Assembly: GCA_017481395.1 (NCBI GenBank)
Contig: JAFUPE010000082.1
Coordinates: forward strand, 1 to 6,846
Reading direction: 5' to 3'
DNA length: 6,846 nt
From: Ruminococcus sp.
GTDB taxonomy: Bacteria > Bacillota_A > Clostridia > Oscillospirales > Acutalibacteraceae
Made by a program: the position numbers and the translations under genes. This document shows positions 1 to 6,096 of this stretch, in pieces. The stretch's first letter is position 1; each line of letters starts with the position of its first letter. The notes under the pieces are model-generated. The model was not told where the DNA came from. It was given only the letters and a program-made list of their open reading frames with translations, and ran no database searches.

Positions 1-1009
1 AAGCTGTGCAGTTGATGTACTGTGTAGCACTTTCCATACGGTAGTAGTAACCGGGAACTGTGTAAGTAAAGGGAGACTGGTCAGAACCAAAGGTGTGGTT
101 GTAAACAACACCCATAATTACAGAGATACCTCTGTCATGAAGAGCCTGAATAAGCTGTTTGAACTCAGTAATTCTTACGTTACCGTCATAGGGATTTGTA
201 GAATAAAGACCCTCGGGAACGTTGTAGTTCTTGGGGTCATAACCCCAGTTGTAAGACTCATTGTTTCTTTCGTCACCTGATGCGAAATCGAAAGGACACT
301 GAATATGAATAGCCTTGATACCCTGCTCTACAAGGTAGTCAACGCCTGTGCTCTTGCCGTTGTAGGTAAGACCGCCCTCGATAAAGCCGAGGAACTTGCC
401 CTGATATTCGTCAGAAACACCTGAGTTATCGTTGGAGGTAAGGTCAGCAATGTGAACTTCCCAGATACCCTCGTCAGTTACCTGGTCAACAAATACATGC
501 TCGTCGTTTTCCCAACCCTCAGGGTCTGTGGAGTCAAGGTCAACTACCATAGAACGGTTACCGTTAACACCGCATGCTTTAGCATAGATGTCGTAGGTTT
601 CCATAGCGCCAAGCTTGGTTGTTTCTACTGTATATGTATAGTATACATTCTTGTAGTCGCCATCAAGAGCAACTGTCCAAACTCCGCTTGCTGAATCTTT
701 AGTAAGAGTATGTGTACCAAGATTTTCAGCACCATTTTCTAAGTCAGAGCCTGTAGCAAAAAGATTAAGCTTAATGCTTTTGGCTTCGGGAGACCATACT
801 TTCCAAGTTGTCTTGGAGGGAGTATAGGTACTACCTAAATCTGTGCCGTTATAGGCTTTTGTCTCAAGGTAGTTTACGTTGTAATAGCTACCTAAAGCGC
901 CTGTTTCGGCGGTTTCGACTTCTGCAGCATTGGCAGTAAGACAAACAGTTGTTAAACTGGCTATCATTAAAACTGTCAATACGAGAGCGATAAGTCTTTT
1001 GAGTTTCAT
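1..1009 (-). CDS. Secreted type I pullulanase-like GH13 glycoside hydrolase (N-terminal part; runs off the window)
   Basis: An open frame without stops runs from ATG at 1009 to the window edge, giving 336 residues; catalytic regions II-IV lie outside. Residues 1-28 look like a signal peptide: KLKR, a hydrophobic core, then a TANA/AE cleavage site. Residues about 69-130 (TWKVWSPEA, then GVWTVALDGDYKNVYYTYTV) match an N-terminal CBM48/isoamylase-type beta domain. The stretch YDIYAKACGVNGNRSMVVDL (139-158), WEVHIADLTS (183-192) and the YNWGYDP motif (253-259), followed by NVPEGLYSTNP, are hallmarks of type I pullulanases, which cut alpha-1,6 branches of pullulan and starch. GH13 region I is present as GVVYNHT (300-306), but the usual leading Asp is Gly300. 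The start is set by AAAGGAGAGG a few bases upstream of ATG and by the signal peptide. The protein should act outside the cell in starch use. Exact substrate (pullulanase or mixed amylopullulanase) cannot be decided from this part. Confidence 0.9.
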   Translation of the reverse strand, partial: MKLKRLIALVLTVLMIASLTTVCLTANAAEVETAETGALGSYYNVNYLETKAYNGTDLGSTYTPSKTTWKVWSPEAKSIKLNLFATGSDLENGAENLGTHTLTKDSASGVWTVALDGDYKNVYYTYTVETTKLGAMETYDIYAKACGVNGNRSMVVDLDSTDPEGWENDEHVFVDQVTDEGIWEVHIADLTSNDNSGVSDEYQGKFLGFIEGGLTYNGKSTGVDYLVEQGIKAIHIQCPFDFASGDERNNESYNWGYDPKNYNVPEGLYSTNPYDGNVRITEFKQLIQALHDRGISVIMGVVYNHTFGSDQSPFTYTVPGYYYRMESATQYINCTA

Positions 1010-1028
1010 TAAATCCTCTCCTTTTTAA

Positions 1029-1044
1029 TGCACGCACCTGTGCA
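1029..1044. promoter_or_regulatory. Small palindrome in the pullulanase leader (possible operator)
   Basis: TGCAC-N6-GTGCA forms a perfect 5-base inverted repeat between the predicted -10 box and the ribosome site of the pullulanase gene. It could be a repressor site or a small leader hairpin. It does not fit the CcpA cre consensus. The arm is short, so chance is a real alternative. Confidence 0.25.
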
Positions 1045-1058
1045 ATTTACTCATTAGA

Positions 1059-1087
1059 ATTGTAGCATAAATTTTAACACAAATAAA
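1059..1087 (-). promoter_or_regulatory. Predicted promoter of the pullulanase gene
   Basis: On the minus strand TTTATT (1087-1082) and TACAAT (1064-1059) are separated by 17 bases. The -10 box is preceded by TGC, giving an extended -10 (TTTATGCTACAAT). The -35 box is weak (3 of 6), which the extended -10 may compensate. It predicts a leader of about 40 bases that contains the ribosome site. Confidence 0.5.
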
Positions 1088-1160
1088 CACTTTTATTATC
1101 TTTTTTTGCTCGCTTATTACACAAGATTTTTTCGCTTCATTTGTTCAATATAAACAAACT

Positions 1161-1192
1161 CCCTTTGCAATTATAGCGACAATCGCAAAGGG
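1161..1192 (-). terminator. Hairpin terminator at the end of the ABC/kinase-like operon
   Basis: The arms CCCTTTGC and GCAAAGGG pair perfectly over 8 bases, and pairing continues inward (ATT/AAT) after one mismatch. The hairpin starts 11 bases beyond the kinase-like gene's stop codon. The tail read on the minus strand is AGTTTGTTTATATTG: T-rich but not a clean T run, so termination may be incomplete and some transcripts could continue into the pullulanase gene in the same direction. Confidence 0.6.
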
Positions 1193-1203
1193 GTACACAA
1201 AAA

Positions 1204-2298
1204 TTATACTATTTTGATATCTGTAAAACCTACTCCGAAGGCTGTACCTAAAGAAAGGCACACACTGTCGGGAACATCCGAGAAATAAAGTCCTATGGCG
1301 GTACCGTCGTGCAGAAGTCTTACGTCAATTTGCCGATGAAGATTAGAAGAAAGGTCGTGAGAAAGAAGGCTGCCGTATTCTTCGCTGATATTAAAAAGCT
1401 TTGCGTAGCCTCCCCTATCCTTATAAAGCTTATTATCTACAGTATAGTTGGCTATACTGATAATAACCTTATCGTGCAATACCCCTGTCGAAAGAGCCTC
1501 TTTACAGGTATCGGCAACTACATTTACAAGGTAGCGATGAAGCTCAATAGCCCTTGCACAGTTTTCAGGGCTTGCAGAGGTATCAAGCTGCATATGCATC
1601 GAAGGCTTTGTGGGAAGCTTGATAAACTCAGAAATATCACCATTTTTCTTCTTGATAATACAACGCTTGAGATTAGTCTGACCAAAGTCAAGAACCGCCG
1701 CACTATCGCAAGACTCCGGCAGAAGCTTTGCACAACCCATTGTACCAATGTGAGAACCGTTGTCAAAAAGCATTATATTATAAGGAGTCTCACCCGCCAT
1801 ATCGAACACGTAAAGTATCTGCTCTTTAAGGCGTCTGCCTAAAAGTCCGCCCGAAAGACCACCTGTCAGAATGACAGTTTTAAGGCTTGCCCAATAGTCC
1901 CAATGCTGACTTTTCCAATCATAGCGTACTGCTCGGTTTTTAGGGTGCCCCTGCTTTAAGGTAAGCAAAATAACCCCCAAGCGGTTGCCGTATTTGCGGA
2001 CAATTGTGTCGGCTACAGACTTTGCCATAATATTTTCGCTGTAGGTGGCGTCATCAAGGAATTTCGGCAGATTCTGGTCAGAGTATTCAGAAATATCCAC
2101 TCCCCTTTTTTCTGCAAGCTCGCGAATTTCCTGAGAAATAAGCTTTGCAGAAAAAACCTGATTTGCACTTTTGCCTATTATATCATCAGCAATTCCTTTA
2201 ACGGGAATGTAGTTTATGATACTGCGGTTAACAGAACAAAGCGAGGTTACATATTCTGTTTTTGACTCTTGAGAATATGAAAGAAAGGGATTTTTCAT
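1204..2298 (-). CDS. Actin-fold (ROK/hexokinase-like) kinase-type protein with apparently permuted domain order
   Basis: The 364-residue protein carries the signatures of ASKHA sugar kinases but in rotated order. Residues 142-156 (VILTGGLSGGLLGRR) resemble the adenosine motif near the C-terminus of ROK kinases. NIMLFDNGSHIGTMGCAKLL (174-193) resembles their final 'GliGAA' helix. Only then comes a phosphate-1 motif, LDFGQTNLK (203-211). VIISIA (278-283) follows, then LLHDGTAIGLYF (328-339), where Asp331 sits where the catalytic base is expected. The phosphate-2 motif SLGTAFGVGF (349-358) lies six residues before the end. In a normal ROK protein phosphate-1 is within the first 15 or so residues. 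The ROK zinc motif (CxCGxxGC) is absent. The start is supported by AAGGAG eight bases upstream of ATG, overlapping the stop of the permease gene 12 bases before, so it is translated as the last gene of the ABC operon. No signal peptide or membrane segment is seen, so it is cytoplasmic. The substrate is unknown, and it could be a nucleotide-dependent regulator rather than an enzyme. Confidence 0.7.
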   Translation of the reverse strand: MKNPFLSYSQESKTEYVTSLCSVNRSIINYIPVKGIADDIIGKSANQVFSAKLISQEIRELAEKRGVDISEYSDQNLPKFLDDATYSENIMAKSVADTIVRKYGNRLGVILLTLKQGHPKNRAVRYDWKSQHWDYWASLKTVILTGGLSGGLLGRRLKEQILYVFDMAGETPYNIMLFDNGSHIGTMGCAKLLPESCDSAAVLDFGQTNLKRCIIKKKNGDISEFIKLPTKPSMHMQLDTSASPENCARAIELHRYLVNVVADTCKEALSTGVLHDKVIISIANYTVDNKLYKDRGGYAKLFNISEEYGSLLSHDLSSNLHRQIDVRLLHDGTAIGLYFSDVPDSVCLSLGTAFGVGFTDIKIV

Positions 2299-2310
2299 AC
2301 AAATAACTCC

Positions 2311-3138
2311 TTAGCTGCCTGCTGATTCGTATGCCTTGATACCTAATTTCCAAACAAGCTGAGAAAGCAGGAATAATGCTACAGACACACCTACGGTTAC
2401 GCCTAAGCTCCACACGCTTTCGCCTCTTAAAATATAGATAGCGGGATAGTAAGCCGTAAGCGCAAAGGGCAGAATGTAGGTTATAATGGTTTTGATAACA
2501 CTATTATATATCTTTGTGGGATAACTTGCAAACTCATTTGTCATATAGCACATGTGAGTAATGTGACCGCTGCGCTTGGTCCAGAAAGAAATTGCGGCTG
2601 TGCCTGTTTTAACAAAAGTATAAATCATAATTGCAAAAGGCATCACAAGTGCAACGGGAATAAGCCTGAGCCAGTTGATTTCGGCGGCAATATCTGCCGG
2701 CATGGAAATAACGCTGTAAATAACAAGTATTATGCCTACAAACAAGTCACCGAAAGCATCGACACAAAATTTTTCGGTTAAAACATAAAACCACGAATTA
2801 ACAGGACGGGTCAGGTATTTGTCAAAGTCGCCCTTGGCAACCACCCAGTAGCCCATTCCCCACAGGTTGTCGAAAAGCAAGTGGTCTATGCCCTTGGGTA
2901 TCAGCGAGAAGCCGTAGATAAACAGAACCTCGTTAAACGTCCATGCATCTACAACCTCGCCGTTGACCTTATATGTAAGGGCAGGTATCGCGGCAAACAT
3001 TATGCCCAAGGTAAGTACTTTTACTGCCTGCACAAGTACAAAGCCTATAGCACCTAAAAGGAAATCCACCTTGTATTCCATAAGCTTCTTTAAATCCTGT
3101 GCTATAAATATGCGGTGAAGTCTTAAATATTTTCTCAT
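2311..3138 (-). CDS. ABC-2 type exporter permease, COG3694/DUF990 family
   Basis: 275 residues with about six hydrophobic segments (roughly 25-52, 68-81, 127-148, 157-176, 207-226, 233-260). The N-terminal amphipathic start MRKYLRLHRIFIAQDLKKLM, the GDFDKYLTRPVN stretch (103-114) and the segment YPTKIYNSVIKTIITYILP (196-214) are typical of the second permease in ATPase/permease/permease exporters of the COG4586-4587-3694 type. The start was moved to ATG 3138 rather than a more upstream ATG at 3162. The 3138 start has GGAGG eight bases before it, lies 4 bases after the preceding stop, and matches the family N-terminus. It is an integral membrane protein that should pair with the neighbouring permease to form the channel. 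Some family members have been linked to viologen or drug export, but the substrate here is unknown. Confidence 0.87.
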   Translation of the reverse strand: MRKYLRLHRIFIAQDLKKLMEYKVDFLLGAIGFVLVQAVKVLTLGIMFAAIPALTYKVNGEVVDAWTFNEVLFIYGFSLIPKGIDHLLFDNLWGMGYWVVAKGDFDKYLTRPVNSWFYVLTEKFCVDAFGDLFVGIILVIYSVISMPADIAAEINWLRLIPVALVMPFAIMIYTFVKTGTAAISFWTKRSGHITHMCYMTNEFASYPTKIYNSVIKTIITYILPFALTAYYPAIYILRGESVWSLGVTVGVSVALFLLSQLVWKLGIKAYESAGS

Positions 3139-3142
3139 ACTC

Positions 3143-3955
3143 TTAACCTCCATGCACCACAAGGCGTTTCATAGCAAGCCGCAGAATAAGCTTTGAAATA
3201 AGTGCAAAGACTACAAGCCAGAAAATCTGCAAACCAAGGTAAAATACTATTTGATACACATCATACATTCCCATATAAATCATAACCGGAGTATAAGAAA
3301 GTGATGCAAAAGGCAGAAACTGTAAAACTCTGCCGAATCCGCCCATAAAGGCAAGAGGTATAACCGCACCTGAAAGGAAATCTACTACAGCACCCTTTAT
3401 AATATCAGTTCCCCAAAGATTTTTGAGAAAAAACGCAAGAAAGCCGTAGCTGAGATTAAAGAAAAAGTTAATACCATATGCAAGCACCATACTTAAAAGG
3501 AATAAAAAAAGCATAGGAATCTGAAGCATAAGCCTGCCGTTAATAACAAAACGGTAAACCTCGACACCGACGGTAATAGGCAGAAAAATAAGCGAAAAGC
3601 TTATAATCTTATTGCCAAGCTCCTGAAACAAAAAGCACATATCAAAATCAATGGGCTTTATCATTCTCATTACTACCGAGCCATCCAAGATTTCCTTACC
3701 AATAGCATAAGAACCGTCAGAATAAGTTATGTAACCCGATAAAAAGGAAATAAAAAGGTACACCACCATATTGTCATAGGTAAAGCCGTAAAGAGTTTCC
3801 TGAGAAGAGCTTTCGAAAACAGCTTTCCATACAAAGAACATTACAAAGCACTTCATAATCTCGCCTAAAAGGAAGAACAGAAAGTTAGCTCTGTAGGTGA
3901 CACTTTCCATTATACCTGCACGGGTAAAGGGCGTATATTTGCGAAGCTTGGTCAA
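3143..3955 (-). CDS. ABC-2 type exporter permease, COG4587 family
   Basis: 270 residues with about six membrane segments (around 24-45, 62-77, 108-132, 142-176, 188-205, 233-262). The N-terminus MTKLRKYTPFTRAGIMESVT, the segment YRANFLFFLLGEIMKCFVMF (21-40) and the LDGSVVMRMIKPID stretch (90-103) are characteristic of the first permease of this exporter type. The start is a TTG codon: its first four bases TTGA overlap the TGA stop of the ATPase gene, with GGAGG nine bases upstream. There is no in-frame ATG nearby upstream. The first internal Met is residue 16 (ATGGAAAGT) and would remove the conserved N-terminus. Translation is therefore likely coupled to the ATPase gene. Its GGAGGTTAA end also supplies the ribosome site for the next permease. 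Substrate unknown. Confidence 0.85.
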   Translation of the reverse strand: MTKLRKYTPFTRAGIMESVTYRANFLFFLLGEIMKCFVMFFVWKAVFESSSQETLYGFTYDNMVVYLFISFLSGYITYSDGSYAIGKEILDGSVVMRMIKPIDFDMCFLFQELGNKIISFSLIFLPITVGVEVYRFVINGRLMLQIPMLFLFLLSMVLAYGINFFFNLSYGFLAFFLKNLWGTDIIKGAVVDFLSGAVIPLAFMGGFGRVLQFLPFASLSYTPVMIYMGMYDVYQIVFYLGLQIFWLVVFALISKLILRLAMKRLVVHGG

Positions 3956-4977
3956 CTTACCTCGCCTCCTCCCTTATAAAGGCGGCGGATAATCTCCTCA
4001 ATATCGGCATCCTTCACGCTTATATCCTTAACATGTACCTTTGAAAGAGTAAAGCTTAGCATATCTTCTACAGAAGCAACGTCGGTATTAAAACGAACCT
4101 TTACCTCTGTACCCTTTGCGTCTACTTTTAAATCATCTTCGGCAAAGTTAAATTTATCTGCATAGGCAAGCTTTTCTATGTCCTCTTCCTTCGTAAGCTC
4201 AAAGGTAAGCTCTCGCATCTGACCATAAAGACTTCTGAGCTTTGATAGCTCGCCGTCAAATACCTTTTTGCCCTTGTCAATCATAACAATTCGTTTGCAT
4301 AAAAGCTCGATATCCTCAAGGTCGTGGGTTGTAAGGATAACAGTGGTGCCGCTTTCCTTATTAATACGCTGGATAGCCTTGCGAATATTATCCTTTACTA
4401 CCACGTCAAGACCGACGGTAGGCTCGTCAAGAAAAAGCACCTTTGGGTTATGCAGAAGTGCCGCCGCAATATCGGCACGCATACGCTGACCTAAGGAAAG
4501 TGTACGAACAGGACTTGTGATAAAATCTTCAAGGTCTAAAACCTCGTTAAGAAAAGCCATTCTCTTTTTATAGTCCTCATCGTTAATATCGTAGATTTCC
4601 TTTAAAACCATGTAGGTTTCGCGTAGTGCCAAGTCCCACCACAGCTGGGTTCGCTGACCGAAAACAACACCGATTTCCTTAACGTAAGCCTTGCGGCTTT
4701 GTGTAGGAATGTGACCGTTAATTCGGCAATAGCCTTCGCTGGGGGTCAATATGCCTGTAAGCATTTTGATAACCGTAGATTTTCCTGCACCGTTGGGGCC
4801 GATAAAGCCGATAATCTCACCGGCTTCAACGTCAAAGGAAATACCGTCAACTGCCTTGACAATATCGTATTTCGGCTTAAAAAGTGCCTTTACACTGCCC
4901 TTTAGCCCCGGCTCCTTGATAGCCTTTTTAAAGTGCTTTTGCAGGTTTTCTACGTGAATCATCGAATTATTTTCCAT
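3952..4977 (-). CDS. ABC exporter ATP-binding protein, COG4586 family
   Basis: The 341-residue ATPase powers the two permeases encoded next. All nucleotide-binding motifs are intact: Walker A GPNGAGKST (60-68), Q-loop Gln108, signature LSLGQ (160-164), Walker B LFLDEP with Asp184/Glu185, D-loop GLD (189-191) and His208 of the H-loop. The stretch FGQRTQLWWDLALRETYMVL (106-125) and the LSLGQRMRADIAAALLHNPK run are diagnostic of the COG4586 subgroup rather than ordinary NatA or drug-export ATPases. Residues about 255-341 form the usual C-terminal alpha/beta extension of this subgroup. ATG at 4977 is chosen over Met6 because GGAGG lies eight bases before it. It is first in the operon. No convincing -35/-10 pair could be placed upstream on this strand. 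Confidence 0.93.
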   Translation of the reverse strand: MENNSMIHVENLQKHFKKAIKEPGLKGSVKALFKPKYDIVKAVDGISFDVEAGEIIGFIGPNGAGKSTVIKMLTGILTPSEGYCRINGHIPTQSRKAYVKEIGVVFGQRTQLWWDLALRETYMVLKEIYDINDEDYKKRMAFLNEVLDLEDFITSPVRTLSLGQRMRADIAAALLHNPKVLFLDEPTVGLDVVVKDNIRKAIQRINKESGTTVILTTHDLEDIELLCKRIVMIDKGKKVFDGELSKLRSLYGQMRELTFELTKEEDIEKLAYADKFNFAEDDLKVDAKGTEVKVRFNTDVASVEDMLSFTLSKVHVKDISVKDADIEEIIRRLYKGGGEVS

Positions 4978-5037
4978 ATAATATACCTCCTCATACTTTA
5001 TAATGTAATAAAGCAGAGCTCACTTGAAATATCACTC

Positions 5038-5066
5038 TTTATTTACAAAAAGATTTATGCTAAAAT
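5038..5066 (+). promoter_or_regulatory. Predicted promoter of the radical SAM gene
   Basis: TTTATT (5038-5043), a 17-base spacer and TAAAAT (5061-5066), preceded by TGC, give an extended -10 (TTTATGCTAAAAT). Initiation would fall near 5072-5074, leaving a leader of only about 10 bases with the AAAGGTGA ribosome site at its very 5' end. A perfect TATAAT at 4999-5004 is an alternative with a more ordinary leader, but no -35 box fits it. Confidence 0.4.
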
Positions 5067-5082
5067 AAATAAAGGTGATTTT

Positions 5083-5958
5083 ATGAATTGCAAACTTTGT
5101 CCCCACAAATGCGGGGCGTTAAGAACTAAAGATACAAGCGGCGGAAAATGCGGACTTACCACTACACCTATAATAGCTCGCATTGCTCCTCACATGTGGG
5201 AAGAACCTCCCATAAGCGGAGCAAACGGCAGCGGTGCCGTATTTTTCAGCGGTTGCACCTTAAGCTGTATTTACTGTCAAAACTATAAAATTTCGGCTTT
5301 GCACCAAGGTACCCCTATCACGGCAAGGGAACTTTCGGAGGAATATAAAAAGCTTGAAGATATGGGTGTGCACAACATAAACTTAGTAAGTGCCACACAG
5401 TTTTTGCCCGAAGTAATAAAAAGCTTCGATATATACAAGCCCCGAATCCCTGTAGTTTATAACACAGGAGGTTACGAGCGCGTCGAGACACTAAAAGCGC
5501 TTGAGGGCATAGTTGATATTTACCTGCCCGACTTTAAATATTCGGACAACAAGCTTGGCTTTGAATATTCGGGTGCCGACAATTATGTAGAAACTGCCCT
5601 TTCTGCCATTAGTGAGATGATAAGACAAAAAGGAAAGCTTCGCCTTGATGATATGGGCATTGGCAAGACAGGCGTCCTCGTACGCCATCTGGTACTGCCT
5701 AACCATACAAGGAACAGTATTGAAGCACTCAATATTCTCAAAGAGAATTTTAGCAATTTACTAACTTTAAGCTTAATGGGTCAGTATATACCTTGCGGCA
5801 AAGCTTGTGAACACCAAAAGCTTAGCAGAAAAATCACCAAACGAGAGTATCAAAAGGTCCTCGCACACCTTTTGAACTTAGAAATTGACGGATATTCTCA
5901 AGAGCTTGCCTCGGCTACTGAAGAATATATTCCTGACTGGGACTATGAGGCCAAGTAA
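5083..5958 (+). CDS. Radical SAM protein, PflX-like (COG1313; pyruvate formate-lyase activase homologue of unknown target)
   Basis: 291 residues. The radical SAM cluster motif Cx3Cx2C is GCTLSCIYCQN, with Cys58, Cys62 and Cys65; these bind the [4Fe-4S] cluster that cleaves S-adenosylmethionine. An N-terminal cysteine set (Cys3, Cys6, Cys10, Cys23, as CKLCPHKC and GKC) and the following APHMWEEPPISGANGSGAVF are typical of the PflX group. Other family landmarks are SATQFLPEV (103-111), VVYNTGGYE (124-132), YLPDFKYSD (147-155), RHLVLPN (201-207) and MGQYIPCGKA (232-241). The family resembles activases of glycyl radical enzymes, but its true partner is unknown, and no glycyl radical enzyme gene is visible here. 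The frame stays open upstream to 4933, but ATG 5083 is chosen because it matches the family N-terminus and has AAAGGTGA just before it. It is divergent from the ABC operon and probably monocistronic. Confidence 0.88.
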   Translation: MNCKLCPHKCGALRTKDTSGGKCGLTTTPIIARIAPHMWEEPPISGANGSGAVFFSGCTLSCIYCQNYKISALHQGTPITARELSEEYKKLEDMGVHNINLVSATQFLPEVIKSFDIYKPRIPVVYNTGGYERVETLKALEGIVDIYLPDFKYSDNKLGFEYSGADNYVETALSAISEMIRQKGKLRLDDMGIGKTGVLVRHLVLPNHTRNSIEALNILKENFSNLLTLSLMGQYIPCGKACEHQKLSRKITKREYQKVLAHLLNLEIDGYSQELASATEEYIPDWDYEAK

Positions 5959-5991
5959 CTACGCCTGTCCTACCCTCTATTGAGCATCTAT

Positions 5992-6018
5992 TGCTAACGT
6001 ATATAAATACGTTTAGCA
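5992..6018. repeat. Imperfect inverted repeat downstream of the radical SAM gene
   Basis: TGCTAACGTAT and ATACGTTTAGCA face each other across a 4-base spacer. Seven bases (AACGTAT/ATACGTT) pair perfectly, then TGCT/AGCA pairs after a one-base bulge. It lies 33 bases past the stop codon. It could be a weak AT-rich terminator hairpin for the radical SAM gene, although no T run follows, or an operator upstream of the XRE gene. Confidence 0.45.
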
Positions 6019-6035
6019 CATATAATATACACCTA

Positions 6036-6055
6036 ATTTGATGTATTTGTCAATA
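6036..6055. promoter_or_regulatory. Dyad 1 of a twin operator-like pair (TTGA-N8-TCAA)
   Basis: The sequence ATTTGATGTATTTGTCAATA contains TTGA and TCAA separated by 8 bases. It overlaps the possible -35 box TTGTCA (6047-6052) of the XRE gene. The same core recurs 28 bases downstream, which argues against chance and fits a repressor that binds as dimers to two sites. Confidence 0.45.
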
Positions 6056-6078
6056 AGTCTTTCATTTGAAAGTATAAT
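6047..6078 (+). promoter_or_regulatory. Predicted promoter of the XRE regulator
   Basis: A perfect TATAAT lies at 6073-6078, and TTGTCA (4 of 6 or better) at 6047-6052, but the spacer is 20 bases, longer than normal. Initiation would fall near 6085 and give a leader of about 12 bases starting at the ribosome site. A second perfect TATAAT at 6021-6026 is an alternative without a good -35 box. Confidence 0.4.
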
Positions 6079-6083
6079 CAAAT
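6064..6083. promoter_or_regulatory. Dyad 2 of a twin operator-like pair, over the -10 box
   Basis: ATTTGA and TCAAAT form a perfect 6-base inverted repeat with an 8-base centre that contains most of the TATAAT -10 box. Arm sequence and spacing match dyad 1. A protein bound here would block the promoter, so autorepression by the XRE protein encoded 14 bases downstream is the simplest reading. Confidence 0.5.
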
Positions 6084-6096
6084 TGAGGTGAAGTTA

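Noticed and set aside
95..694. Plus-strand open frames at 95-280 and 452-694
   Set aside because: They are antisense shadows of the pullulanase frame, which is continuous, has a signal peptide and matches a family throughout.
1309..1842. Long plus-strand open frame (177 codons) opposite the kinase-like gene
   Set aside because: It lies wholly antisense to a gene with clear family motifs, has no ribosome site worth noting, and its translation has no recognisable domain.
3139..3162. Eight-residue N-terminal extension (MWCMEVKS) of the second permease
   Set aside because: It would overlap the preceding gene. The downstream ATG at 3138 has GGAGG at the right distance and gives the family-like N-terminus.
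4486..4500. LSLGQ instead of LSGGQ in the ABC ATPase signature
   Set aside because: It looks like a defect at first, but LSLGQRMR is, as far as I know, the normal form in the COG4586 subgroup.
4978..5037. Promoter for the ABC operon on the minus strand (TATAAA at 5002-4997, CATTAT slightly upstream)
   Set aside because: TATAAA would start transcription inside the ribosome site, and no candidate has an acceptable -35 box, so no position is claimed.
4933..5082. Upstream extension of the radical SAM frame by 50 residues
   Set aside because: The extra residues are low-complexity, overlap the start of the ABC ATPase gene and the promoter region, and lie before a proper ribosome site and the conserved CxxCPxxC N-terminus.
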